In this document: positions 41,683-49,866 of the stretch, in pieces | Position numbering within the stretch: the first letter of the stretch is position 1 | Layout: every line of letters starts with the position of its first letter | Source of the DNA: a virus | IMG/VR virus record: IMGVR_UViG_3300011254_000489 | Coordinates: 1 to 64,000 of that record | Direction: 5' to 3' (one strand) | Length of the DNA: 64,000 bases | Translations under genes and position numbers: made by a program | The notes under the pieces: model-generated | Databases searched by the model: none | What the model saw: the letters and a program-made list of their open reading frames with translations, nothing else | What the model was told of the DNA's origin: nothing

Positions 41683-43442
41683 ACTTCCATCTCCCTTGCC
41701 TTAAATGCGGCTAATCTAATTGCCTCTCTTGCGCTCGCAGTAATGCTAGCGGCTAGGTCTTTGTTACTCCAACCGAACCCTCTAAAAGCAAGGATTCCGT
41801 AGAACGAAGCCATCAATCTCTTGACGGCCATTTGGTTGTTATTCCACTTGACATACTCTTCTTTATCGTCACCATCTCTAGCAACCTTCATCTTCTTCTT
41901 GTAGTCGTTTCTCAAGTCCTTGAGAGCCAACAAAGAGCGAGGGAGAAGGCCCAATTCATCAGTCTTGAAGTATAGCATGTTAGGCTCATAGTCCACCGAT
42001 ACAGGGCGTAGATTTTGTGGTGTATTCAAATCAGCACCAAAAGCAGTGGGTATTTCGCTGATGGTTTCAAAACTGATGTTCCTAGCGATAATCATTGAAG
42101 GATAGAGGCCCGCAAAGTCAAACGCCGCCACATTAAGATGTAGTCCATTCGTACCTTCATCCAATGGATTGTAAATCATAGCACCCGAATAAGACAAAGA
42201 TGCACCGCACTTTTTACATTCTTTCAGTTGTTTATCTTTAGGATTTTCGTATCCGCAATCATCACACTTCTTTGTTTTCAATCTAACACCTGTCTTACAT
42301 TTCCAACTAGCATTGTTCATAAAGTAAATACTACCCATGTGGGAAGCATAGAAACAAGACTCAAAAGGAGCCACTAGCAATCTTTGTAAGGATATAATAG
42401 CCTCACTGCAATGGTTTTCCTCGTCTATCTTTCTTAGTAATTCTACATCTATGATAGTGTATTGTAAATAAGAATATTTATCTTCTAACCAAGCCCTTGA
42501 ATAAAACTCATTAGGGTCAGTAAATTTAGTTTCAATATATTTACCTTCACCGAATAGTGTTTTAGAAACATAGTCCAAAGCAAGACTTGGTAGTGTTCCT
42601 CTTTGTGCATCATTCCATTGTCGCTCAAAAGCAACATCAAGATTTAAGTTAATCATACCTTTAACGGGTTGTGCAATAGGAGAATAGCCTCCACTTTTAG
42701 TAAACTTTAGACCGTCTAGACTTTCTTCTATTCCATCAATAACATTCATTGGAGAAATACTTCTAGGGTCAATTTCATTAGCAATACATCGTCCTAATAG
42801 TTTAGGTAGGTCAAACTTAAGACCAAACCAAGCAACCATCATATCGGGTTTTTCTTCCGAAAGAAAAGCAATAAACTTAGTTAGCATTTCCGCTTCGGAA
42901 GTACTGTAATCAAGAACGCTAGTATAACCATCTACTGATGGCTTAGTAACTTTAGCAAACGATTCTTTAGGATACCATACCCACACATGGAAGTTTTTAG
43001 AGAAGTTATCGTAAAGAGCAATAGCAGTAATCTTACCATCATGTACTCCGCCTTGCATCCATTCCATATCCCAATAATACTTCTTTAGGGTGTACGGTTT
43101 CATAACATCTAAAGAATCAACTGCGTAGCGATTAACTAATGAAACATCTGCTTCATATGTCATATCACCTAACTTGGGATGCTTAAATGGCTTCCTAGCA
43201 CTATCTACATGAGATGGCTTCTCGTAGTAAACTCGCTTTAGTTTAGTACCATCAATAGAAAACCATTCGCCCTTTACATAGGAAAAGTCCCTTCTTAGCA
43301 TACCTACACTATATTGAGCAGGTTCTCTGTAAGAATCCGGTACATAAAAATAAGGAGCAAAGTCTACTAGTTCTGTAGACAATTCTCCTTGTTGGTTTCT
43401 ATTAGATGTGTATATTGTATTTTCATAATTAGCAATTATCAT
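41679..43442 (-). CDS. DNA polymerase B, N-terminal part (split gene)
   Basis: 587 residues. Exonuclease motif I is D125-M-E127, motif II near A-W-F-G-L-K-F-D-L-P, motif III Y-T-I-I-D. Polymerase motif A is D442-F-A-G-L-Y-P-S, motif B ends K541-x6-Y548-G. A zinc-ribbon insertion (C-D-D-C and C-K-K-C near 392-412) lies between. The protein ends K-A-R-E-M-E-V, at the place where other polymerases run on into motif C; the second chain (39233-40138) starts K-V-V-Y-G-H-T-D-S. No residues seem to be lost at the break. Confidence 0.9.
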   Translation of the reverse strand: MIIANYENTIYTSNRNQQGELSTELVDFAPYFYVPDSYREPAQYSVGMLRRDFSYVKGEWFSIDGTKLKRVYYEKPSHVDSARKPFKHPKLGDMTYEADVSLVNRYAVDSLDVMKPYTLKKYYWDMEWMQGGVHDGKITAIALYDNFSKNFHVWVWYPKESFAKVTKPSVDGYTSVLDYSTSEAEMLTKFIAFLSEEKPDMMVAWFGLKFDLPKLLGRCIANEIDPRSISPMNVIDGIEESLDGLKFTKSGGYSPIAQPVKGMINLNLDVAFERQWNDAQRGTLPSLALDYVSKTLFGEGKYIETKFTDPNEFYSRAWLEDKYSYLQYTIIDVELLRKIDEENHCSEAIISLQRLLVAPFESCFYASHMGSIYFMNNASWKCKTGVRLKTKKCDDCGYENPKDKQLKECKKCGASLSYSGAMIYNPLDEGTNGLHLNVAAFDFAGLYPSMIIARNISFETISEIPTAFGADLNTPQNLRPVSVDYEPNMLYFKTDELGLLPRSLLALKDLRNDYKKKMKVARDGDDKEEYVKWNNNQMAVKRLMASFYGILAFRGFGWSNKDLAASITASAREAIRLAAFKAREMEV

Positions 43443-43461
43443 TTATATTCCTCGTATATTA

Positions 43462-44226
43462 TTATTCAATGTGAGGTACTCGTACTAAGAATCTATTTTC
43501 GTTAGAAAGAAATAGTGGGAAGTCGTCTTTCATAAAGAGAAAGAAATCTTCATCAAAGAATTTATGGATTGGTGCAGAAAAGGCTACAGTAGAACCATCT
43601 CCTATTTGTGTTTCCAATTCTAGATTTTTAGCATAGTTCTTAGTAATGTTTCCCGAAGAAATAGTTAGTTGGTTTTCTTTGTGATTCAAAAGGTAAATTC
43701 CTGTGTTGATGTTTTCACACATATTGATTGCTTCACTGAATTCTCTGTGATTAATCAAGATACCCGATTCAAATTGGGTCTTGTTAAAGGAAGGTAACTC
43801 TCCCGAAACAGGTTCAATAGAAGAAGCAAAGGGTAGTTTCATGCCCATAATAGTATTAATGGAACCGAAATTAGGATGCTCGTTTATCAAAGAAAGAGTC
43901 AAAGAAGTATCTTCTGTTTGTATCTGTATTGTGTCGTTCAAATACATGATAACATCTCCATTCATCTTTTTTAAGAAAGGAGACATTTCTTTTGCATTTA
44001 CACAGAACGGTTTTAGAGTTGGGTCTTCAACCGTACAATCTAAAGTTGAACAAGCAATAAAAGACATATCAGCATTCCAAACTTCTAGTCTTTCTTCTCT
44101 GTAAATCATAACTACATGTTTTCCTAGCATATCGGACTTAACACCTGTACCTGTACCATACTTGCCTCTTACCATTAAGTTAGAAAGAGTCTTTTCTAGT
44201 GTCTTTGCATCTACTGTAACTCTCAT
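43462..44226 (-). CDS. PCNA-like sliding clamp candidate
   Basis: 254 residues, the size of PCNA. Strand-helix organisation and the ending D-F-P-L-F-L-S-N-E-N-R-F-L-V-R-V-P-H match the last strands of PCNA. It sits directly upstream of the polymerase gene in transcription order, as a clamp would. It lacks an obvious strong PCNA signature, so it is a diverged member. Clamp-binding peptides at the ends of PolB-C and the 49018-49866 ATPase support the presence of a clamp. Confidence 0.65.
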   Translation of the reverse strand: MRVTVDAKTLEKTLSNLMVRGKYGTGTGVKSDMLGKHVVMIYREERLEVWNADMSFIACSTLDCTVEDPTLKPFCVNAKEMSPFLKKMNGDVIMYLNDTIQIQTEDTSLTLSLINEHPNFGSINTIMGMKLPFASSIEPVSGELPSFNKTQFESGILINHREFSEAINMCENINTGIYLLNHKENQLTISSGNITKNYAKNLELETQIGDGSTVAFSAPIHKFFDEDFFLFMKDDFPLFLSNENRFLVRVPHIE

Positions 44227-45032
44227 ATCTTCATCTCCTTTACGCTATCAATTCCTACCCAATTTACTGAGCCGTCTCTAGCCACTGTTAGGAAGGTGTA
44301 ATTCTTACCTACTAGGGAAGGGTAGTATTTACTACTTTTAACAGTAGCAACAAACTCTGTTCCTTTAGCAGTGACTCTTTGCTTAGTGCTAATAATAGAA
44401 TACAATCGTGAATCTAATCTATTCCATATTGGTTGGGGTGGGTCATCTCTAAATGGTGGCTTAGTGTGTGTAATGTATATTTGATGACAATTAAGTTTCA
44501 ATGATTCTTTCAAAACTTCTCTGTAAGGTTGGTTTCGCTGAAACCATTCTTGTTGTTTTGTAGCCTTCATTTTACGCATTCGGGAATTCTCCATCCCTGT
44601 CATGTAAAGAGTACAGTAATCTAACCAAGTATCTACTCCATCCCAAACGAATAGAATAGGTTCTTCCGATGAGGCTATTTCATTTTTTACTATAGCAATG
44701 AAAGAACGAATGTTTCCTTGAGTTTGGTAAGGTAGAAACTCACCATCTTCGTCATAGGCCGCAGGATTAAAAATTAGAATTCTATCTGTACTGTTATGAT
44801 TAGCCTTCCAAGTAGGGACTGCTCCTTCATCACAATCTAAGTAGAATGTCTTCATACCTGTATCCATAGTTATGCCGGATTTTCCTGTCTTTGCATCACC
44901 TTCAATACCCAATAGTAAATGGGATTTATTGCTAGTGTTTGTCTTCTTTTGTTCGTTAATTAGCCTTTGAACCAAATCAACATCAATTGCGGTTTGGCTT
45001 TCTTTGCTTACTAAATTTTTATTTTGTATCAT
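44223..45032 (-). CDS. RecA-like ATPase (Sak4-type) of recombination
   Basis: 269 residues. Walker A is G-D-A-K-T-G-K-S-G (near 45), Walker B I-L-F-V-W-D-G-V-D (near 128), and a C-terminal beta region. This is the layout of the short Sak4/AAA_24 RecA-like proteins of phages that pair single strands. Overlaps the clamp gene start by 4 bases. Confidence 0.7.
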   Translation of the reverse strand: MIQNKNLVSKESQTAIDVDLVQRLINEQKKTNTSNKSHLLLGIEGDAKTGKSGITMDTGMKTFYLDCDEGAVPTWKANHNSTDRILIFNPAAYDEDGEFLPYQTQGNIRSFIAIVKNEIASSEEPILFVWDGVDTWLDYCTLYMTGMENSRMRKMKATKQQEWFQRNQPYREVLKESLKLNCHQIYITHTKPPFRDDPPQPIWNRLDSRLYSIISTKQRVTAKGTEFVATVKSSKYYPSLVGKNYTFLTVARDGSVNWVGIDSVKEMKI

Positions 45033-45039
45033 GTGTATT

Positions 45040-45252
45040 TCACCTCTTATTATCTTTCCAAGTTTCTAGTAACTTGGTAACTTCTTCTTCTTCGTTAAAA
45101 ACTAGTCTAACTTCTTTACCTCCAATGTGCATTTTTACATGGAAGTTATTGTCATCCCAATTCTGTTTCATGGTGATAAAATCTACATCTCGTAAATCAA
45201 CCATCCACTTTCCGTCTTCATAGACAAAGTTTGTACCTTGATATTCAATCAT
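45040..45252 (-). CDS. Small beta-rich protein, possible paralogue of the next gene
   Basis: 70 residues from the ATG at 45252, preceded by GAGAGGAATACTG. Beta strands (F-H-V-K-M-H-I-G-G) followed by a helix near the end. Its layout parallels that of 45252-45458, suggesting duplicated small PH-like proteins. No function is known. Confidence 0.5.
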   Translation of the reverse strand: MIEYQGTNFVYEDGKWMVDLRDVDFITMKQNWDDNNFHVKMHIGGKEVRLVFNEEEEVTKLLETWKDNKR

Positions 45253-45458
45253 CAGTATTCCTCTCCTGTCCAACGGCAGTAACTAGACATGAACTCTTCA
45301 AAGAATTTCATAGTAGTTTTCTGTACGATTGTCCCTCCACTTGAGTAGAGTTTCACGGTGACATAATTATCCGGTTCGTGGTTCCAACTAATGTGTTGGA
45401 TATTTTCAAACCTAATAAATGCTAAATCTGTTTTTATTGCTTTTCTGTATAGTTTCAT
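45252..45458 (-). CDS. Small beta-rich protein, possible paralogue
   Basis: 68 residues from the ATG at 45458, preceded by AGAGGAATTAAA. Beta strands (Y-V-T-V-K-L-Y-S-S-G-G) then a helix ending in E-E-F-M-S-S-Y. Shares order of elements with the next gene. Its start is about 20 bases downstream of a 25-base motif that also occurs at 61632-61656. Confidence 0.5.
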   Translation of the reverse strand: MKLYRKAIKTDLAFIRFENIQHISWNHEPDNYVTVKLYSSGGTIVQKTTMKFFEEFMSSYCRWTGEEY

Positions 45459-45477
45459 TTTAATTCCTCTAAGGATA

Positions 45478-45502
45478 GGGCTTTGCACCCATCCGAACAT
45501 CA
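45478..45502 (-). promoter_or_regulatory. Conserved 25-base motif, copy A
   Basis: On the + strand GGGCTTTGCACCCATCCGAA is followed by CATCA. It matches copy B at 61632-61656 in 19 of 25 positions and lies 20 bases upstream of the 45458 start; copy B is 21 bases upstream of 61611. Equal spacing suggests a control element in the leader or promoter. Confidence 0.4.
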
Positions 45503-45576
45503 GTTTGTACCTTTAGTCTATGTTTACACTAAATTCCACTTAATCTGTTGGTATCATAAATTAGTGGGTTTGGAAA

Positions 45577-46788
45577 TCAAAACCAATCTAGGTCTTCCTC
45601 CGTAGCCTGTTCAATCTCTACTACTTGACCTCGGCGTTCTTTTACAAGAAGCCCTGTAAGGTTGATAGTAACAGGTTGTAGTCCTTCATCTGTTTCCCTT
45701 TGTGAAGTTCTACCAACAACAGTAACGGCGGAGCCAATACCAAAGTCAATGTCCACATTTTCGGGAACCCAACAAGTTACCATACCGTCATTCTCGTAAT
45801 CAAAGTCTGCGGCTAGGTCAGTAATGTTAATGATTCTATTACCGTTACCTGTAGGTGTCATGTTGATATTACAAACAGTACCGTTAGTAATAACAAAGCG
45901 TTTTGGTGATGGTAAATCACGCAACTCATCATGCTTGTCTTGTAGGTTTCCTAGATACACGACATTGTTAGATGCAACATTAGCAATCATGTTAGTCATG
46001 TTTAAGGAAGAAGTGTCACGGTAAAGGTCACTGTTAGGGTCTTGTTCTTCGTTAATTCTCAAACTACCAATGGTCTTATCGGTGAATCCATAGATAAATC
46101 CATCTCTATTAGAATCCTTAATGACAACCATATTCAACCATGAGAATGTCTTAGGAGTAAATTCAATTCCTCCCTTGTTCTTATAGGAGAAGTTGTAAAG
46201 ATTGTACTCTTCGTCATCTCCTACCTTACCAATAAAGACACCACTTCTACGCATTACTGAGTTTAGTGGCTTACCATAGTTTTTGTTTTCGCCACCGTTT
46301 TGATAGCGAGCATTGTTGTCCAAAGGAATGATGATAGAACCATCTTCTAATTCCTGTACGCAGTCGGGTAGATTCTTAACCTTTCTCTCTTGGATTGCAT
46401 CATTGTGGAAACGGGAGACTGAATAAAATCCATTCTCTGCTTCTTCAACAATAGCAACGAATCCCTTTTGATGAGCGTTGTATGGGTCATTCTTCCATTC
46501 TTCTACGGCTCGTCGTCGGTTGTATTCGTTTAAGTCTCTTGGTTCTTCAAGAGCCAAAAAGAATCCAAAGGCTTGCTTTGCAAGTCCCCCTCCCCCTCCG
46601 GTGGTTGTTGTTGTGTTCTGTGACTTTTGGCTTCTAATTTGTTGTGCGGCGTAACTACGCCATAGTGCGATAGCAATTGGGCTATCAGCACCCACACCAT
46701 TTTCGGCACAAATTTCGTCAAATTTCAATTGAGCATCCTCTAGTGGAATACTCAACTTCTCTGCGGCTTTTACAATTTCGTTTTGCAT
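45577..46788 (-). CDS. Single-strand DNA binding protein (RPA/SSB-like)
   Basis: 403 residues. The C-terminal third has an OB-fold-like region (S-A-V-T-V-V-G-R-T-S, then V-T-I-N-L-T-G-L-L-V-K) and the protein ends E-E-D-L-D-W-F, an acidic-aromatic tip like the protein-binding tail of bacterial SSB. A low-complexity Thr/Gly linker lies near residue 60. Next to the clamp loader gene, it probably coats single strands during replication. Confidence 0.65.
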   Translation of the reverse strand: MQNEIVKAAEKLSIPLEDAQLKFDEICAENGVGADSPIAIALWRSYAAQQIRSQKSQNTTTTTGGGGGLAKQAFGFFLALEEPRDLNEYNRRRAVEEWKNDPYNAHQKGFVAIVEEAENGFYSVSRFHNDAIQERKVKNLPDCVQELEDGSIIIPLDNNARYQNGGENKNYGKPLNSVMRRSGVFIGKVGDDEEYNLYNFSYKNKGGIEFTPKTFSWLNMVVIKDSNRDGFIYGFTDKTIGSLRINEEQDPNSDLYRDTSSLNMTNMIANVASNNVVYLGNLQDKHDELRDLPSPKRFVITNGTVCNINMTPTGNGNRIINITDLAADFDYENDGMVTCWVPENVDIDFGIGSAVTVVGRTSQRETDEGLQPVTINLTGLLVKERRGQVVEIEQATEEDLDWF

Positions 46789-46801
46789 TTGTTTTTCCCT
46801 C

Positions 46802-47713
46802 CTATATTAGTTGGCCTACCATCCATGAAGCAAGCAATTTCGGGGTCATGGTGGTAGAACGCCACTCCCCTTCTCCAATTACTCGCAGGAATTTCAATTT
46901 CATTTTAGCCTCCATATCACACTTGATTGTGTAATCGTGGAGTCCAATACAGATTTCCTTTACGGAACGACCTGCGTAAATAGACTGATGAATTTTTTCA
47001 AGTGAACCATTAGCATTTCTATTTACAATTTCATTTATTATTTCTTCGTACTCTTCTAGACCTTTTTCAATTTGTCTCGTTAGTGTTGTACCCGACACGA
47101 TACCGGCCTGTAACTCGGTAAGTGTTCTACGCAAATCACCATGAAGAGAGTATATGAAGGTTCCCAAATCCTCATCCGTTAAGTGAGTATGTGCTTCCTT
47201 CTTCAAAATCATTTTCGTGATTCTCAATACCAAATCATATGGTAAAGGCTTGAATCGGTAGTTTGCACATCTACTTTGAAGTGCGTGAATGATTTTGTTT
47301 TTATCATTGCAAGTAATAATAAATCTAACATTGTTAGAGTATCTTTCCATGATTCTCTTCAATGCGTTTTGAGCATCATTGGTCATCCCATCCATCTCAT
47401 CTAACAAGATGATGCGAAAGGGAACAGTACCAATAGTACCGCTTTGTGCGATTTCTTTAATCCTTGTTCTAACTGTTTCTAGTCTTCTGTCATCGGAGGC
47501 ATTTATTTCAAAGAAGTTTTCTTTGACATGAATACCTAGAATAGCATTAGCAAGAACAAAGGCTACACTAGTTTTACCTGTACCCGATGAACCATAAAGT
47601 AGAACATTGGGCATTACTTGTTCTTTAGCCCAAGACTCTGCATCCATTACAAAGTGTTCTTGTCCTACAATTTCACTTAGTTTAGTTGGTCTGTATTTCT
47701 CTGTCCATAACAT
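46802..47713 (-). CDS. Replication factor C small subunit (clamp loader)
   Basis: 303 residues. The RFC box pattern is complete: W-T-E-K-Y-R-P at the start, Walker A G-S-S-G-T-G-K-T (41-48), Walker B L-L-D-E-M-D, and the sensor R-F-I-I-T-C-N-D with the S-R-C arginine motif (Q-S-R-C). It forms the main part of the clamp loader that puts PCNA on DNA. The length is close to the archaeal small subunit. Confidence 0.9.
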   Translation of the reverse strand: MLWTEKYRPTKLSEIVGQEHFVMDAESWAKEQVMPNVLLYGSSGTGKTSVAFVLANAILGIHVKENFFEINASDDRRLETVRTRIKEIAQSGTIGTVPFRIILLDEMDGMTNDAQNALKRIMERYSNNVRFIITCNDKNKIIHALQSRCANYRFKPLPYDLVLRITKMILKKEAHTHLTDEDLGTFIYSLHGDLRRTLTELQAGIVSGTTLTRQIEKGLEEYEEIINEIVNRNANGSLEKIHQSIYAGRSVKEICIGLHDYTIKCDMEAKMKLKFLRVIGEGEWRSTTMTPKLLASWMVGQLI

Positions 47714-47925
47714 TATATCCTCTCCAATTTATATTTTATATCTACTATCTTACCTTCAACTTCTCTAATTGCTCTAGGTAATTCAATTTCAATATGATGG
47801 GGTTTGCAAATATCTACCCAATTTAAATTGTCATAAATCATTTCTATGTCTATCAATTGTTCTAGTAGTTCGTTGTAGTCTCTTAGATTGTTTTCTATTT
47901 CTTTTACTCTTTCTACTGCGCTCAT
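47713..47925 (-). CDS. Small coiled-coil protein
   Basis: 70 residues, preceded by GAGGAATAAAA. Helical, with R-V-K-E-I-E-N-N-L-R-D-Y-N-E-L-L-E-Q-L forming a heptad-like coil. Overlaps the RFC gene start. No family recognised. Confidence 0.5.
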   Translation of the reverse strand: MSAVERVKEIENNLRDYNELLEQLIDIEMIYDNLNWVDICKPHHIEIELPRAIREVEGKIVDIKYKLERI

Positions 47926-47927
47926 TT

Positions 47928-48161
47928 TTATTCCTCCTTAAAGAAATACCTAAGAGCCGAAGGTAATTGCTCAATTATCTTCGCTCGTATTTCATCGTCC
48001 ATTCTAGATTGGTATTCTCTAGACATTTTGTTAATTTGATTGTAGGATTGCACACTGTCAATTTTTGAATTGAGTTTGTTGGTCATGTGCATTAACCTAT
48101 TATTGATAATTTTAATCTCTCTTTCTATATCTTCTATTTTAATTTCTATTTCTGTCTTCAT
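47928..48161 (-). CDS. Small coiled-coil protein
   Basis: 77 residues, mostly a long charged helix (E-I-K-I-E-D-I-E-R-E-I-K-I-I-N-N-R-L). Similar in kind to its neighbour 47713-47925 but not obviously a copy. No family recognised. Confidence 0.5.
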   Translation of the reverse strand: MKTEIEIKIEDIEREIKIINNRLMHMTNKLNSKIDSVQSYNQINKMSREYQSRMDDEIRAKIIEQLPSALRYFFKEE

Positions 48162-48163
48162 TT

Positions 48164-48565
48164 TTATTCCTCCATTATCACTCCGTCTTTAACATTAACA
48201 TTTTTTATTAAAATGTTCGGTTGTTGTTGTTCTCTAAAAACAGGAACTTCTTTTATCACTTCTATTTCTCTAAGAACTTCAACTTCTTTTATCACTTCAA
48301 CTTCTTTTACAGTAGTCCTCATCTGCACATACCAAAGTTGAGGATAATAAAATATATGATACATTAAAGGAAAACCTGTTAAATGGATTAACAACAATAA
48401 CATAAACCAATCAACATTTCCATCAGTAATCACATACACATATGCTATTAAAGTACACAGATTTAGTGCGAAAAATCCTGCTAAAGACCTCATTCTTATT
48501 CTATCATAATGAATTAATTTTATTCCGCCTTTACTTGCTATTCGTATTTCATCGTAATCAATCAT
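48164..48565 (-). CDS. Membrane protein with V-E-V-I-K-E repeats
   Basis: 133 residues from the ATG at 48565, after AAAGGAGAAATAAAA. Two hydrophobic segments lie at about 28-50 and 55-75. The C-terminal part repeats K-E-V-E-V-I-K-E-V-x-V, encoded by an imperfect tandem DNA repeat. The N-terminal 25 residues also contain a doubled D-E-I-R-I / D-R-I-R-M unit. It is a membrane-anchored protein with a repeated extra-membrane stalk; function unknown. Confidence 0.6.
   Translation of the reverse strand: MIDYDEIRIASKGGIKLIHYDRIRMRSLAGFFALNLCTLIAYVYVITDGNVDWFMLLLLIHLTGFPLMYHIFYYPQLWYVQMRTTVKEVEVIKEVEVLREIEVIKEVPVFREQQQPNILIKNVNVKDGVIMEE
48244..48312 (-). repeat. Imperfect tandem repeat in membrane protein gene
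   Basis: The unit AACTTCTTTTATCACTTC (+ strand) occurs twice in near-identical form with a partial third copy, coding for the V-E-V-I-K-E-V peptide repeats of the overlapping gene. Confidence 0.55.
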
Positions 48566-48567
48566 TT

Positions 48568-48807
48568 TTATTTCTCCTTTAATTCCCATAGGGATATTTT
48601 GTTTGGTAGATAGGAATGTCTACTAAACTCTTTTTGTCGCATAATCTGTCCTATTCTATTAGAACAAATCCTACTGTTCTTCAACTTAATATTGTTAAGT
48701 AGTCTTTCTTTTAATTCAATAGTACTAAGAGGCGACTCATTATCAAGCACCCGCACTATTTCTTTTTTAATTCGTTTGTAGTTTCCCGATGATTTACTCT
48801 TTCCCAT
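48568..48807 (-). CDS. Small winged-helix-like protein
   Basis: 79 residues from the ATG at 48807. Two helices (E-I-V-R-V-L-D, I-E-L-K-E-R-L), then I-G-Q-I-M-R-Q-K-E-F-x-R and a final strand ending S-L-W-E-L-K, the order of a winged helix. Resembles its neighbour 48794-49021 and 61834-62085 in layout; probably a DNA-binding regulator. Confidence 0.55.
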   Translation of the reverse strand: MGKSKSSGNYKRIKKEIVRVLDNESPLSTIELKERLLNNIKLKNSRICSNRIGQIMRQKEFSRHSYLPNKISLWELKEK

Positions 48808-49021
48808 TCTCTTCATCTCCTACTTCCCATTCAGCATTCTTACCTTCTCCTATTTTAGTAAATTTGCTAGATTTTAGAATGGAGCCTAATTGATTAGCAG
48901 TTATGCCCCACTTGGTTTTTCTATTAATATACTCAAAGATTTCTTGAGTTGATTTCTTCCCACTACTGATATATTGTTTTATTTTATCAGCGTGTCTTTC
49001 TGTTTTTTTCTTTTTGCTCAT
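48794..49021 (-). CDS. Small winged-helix-like protein
   Basis: 75 residues. Helices Q-Y-I-S-S-G-K, Q-E-I-F-E-Y-I-N, then Q-L-G-S-I-L-K-S-S-K-F and a last strand A-E-W-E-V. The same order as 48568-48807 and 61834-62085. A DNA-binding regulator is likely. Confidence 0.55.
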   Translation of the reverse strand: MSKKKKTERHADKIKQYISSGKKSTQEIFEYINRKTKWGITANQLGSILKSSKFTKIGEGKNAEWEVGDEENGKE

Positions 49022-49866
49022 AGGAATTCCTCCAATGAAAACTGTTTAGTTTTTTTCTTTCTAATACTGAGTGTTTTTTTCTCGCCTAATCCCATCAATC
49101 TGCATTCTTCGTTGTTGAATTTTGACAGTGCATATTTTCTAAAGTCGTTATCCTGTAGTAGTTGCTTGAATAACTTATGTTCGTGAGGGGCCAAACCGAC
49201 CCTTTTTAATAATCTAGGAACCTTAGAGTACTTTCCCCTCTTAGGCATAGTGGCCCTTCTAAACATTTTACCTTCATGACAATAGGCAAGCATCTCATAA
49301 AAGTAGCGTTGAGGCCAACGGCGTTTAACTACACCATCAACAAAGAGTAATTTGTTTGGGTGTAGGTTTTCATTTAACCAAGAAATGATTTGAGTGTCTG
49401 CGGGTTTGTTAAACAAAAGTAATTCTCTAATTAAATCTCTATTGCCGCTTTTTAGGTATTCATTTATTAGACTAAATACATCTCTTTCGTAGGAAAAAGG
49501 TTCTTCACTTCTAGGTGCTATTTCTTTTAACTGCTCCTGTATGTGTTGTTTAGAACCGACTCTTTTAATTTTGCAAATCTTTTTTATTTCCTTCGGGATA
49601 GATTTTTGATTAATAGAAGTTAATACTACTGTACCTCTATACTTAAGAATAATATCTACTATTTCTTTCGTCATTGGTTTATAGTGTATGTCTTCTATGA
49701 TTATACCTAACTCAATAGGTACGGAGAAAATATCCTTTATGTCAATGACATTAGCATACTGATAAACTGCATTGGGTAGCATTTCTTTTACTGTTGTAGT
49801 CTTACCTGTTCCTGCCTTTCCTACGAAAATTTCTGTTCTGTCTTTATTTATATTCGTTAAACCCAT
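49018..49866 (-). CDS. AAA+ ATPase with C-terminal clamp-binding peptide (RFC large-subunit-like)
   Basis: 282 residues. Walker A is G-K-A-G-T-G-K-T (16-23), Walker B I-I-I-E-D. The C-terminus ends K-Q-F-S-L-E-E-F-L, which fits the PIP-box pattern Q-x-x-L-x-x-F-L; archaeal RFC large subunits end in a similar peptide. With RFC small subunit at 46802-47713, it is a good candidate for a reduced large subunit of the clamp loader. It is too short and divergent to be certain. Confidence 0.6.
   Translation of the reverse strand: MGLTNINKDRTEIFVGKAGTGKTTTVKEMLPNAVYQYANVIDIKDIFSVPIELGIIIEDIHYKPMTKEIVDIILKYRGTVVLTSINQKSIPKEIKKICKIKRVGSKQHIQEQLKEIAPRSEEPFSYERDVFSLINEYLKSGNRDLIRELLLFNKPADTQIISWLNENLHPNKLLFVDGVVKRRWPQRYFYEMLAYCHEGKMFRRATMPKRGKYSKVPRLLKRVGLAPHEHKLFKQLLQDNDFRKYALSKFNNEECRLMGLGEKKTLSIRKKKTKQFSLEEFL

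Noticed and set aside
48244-48312. CRISPR-like or iteron repeats
   Set aside because: The repeats are contiguous, inside a reading frame, and explained by the V-E-V-I-K-E protein repeats.
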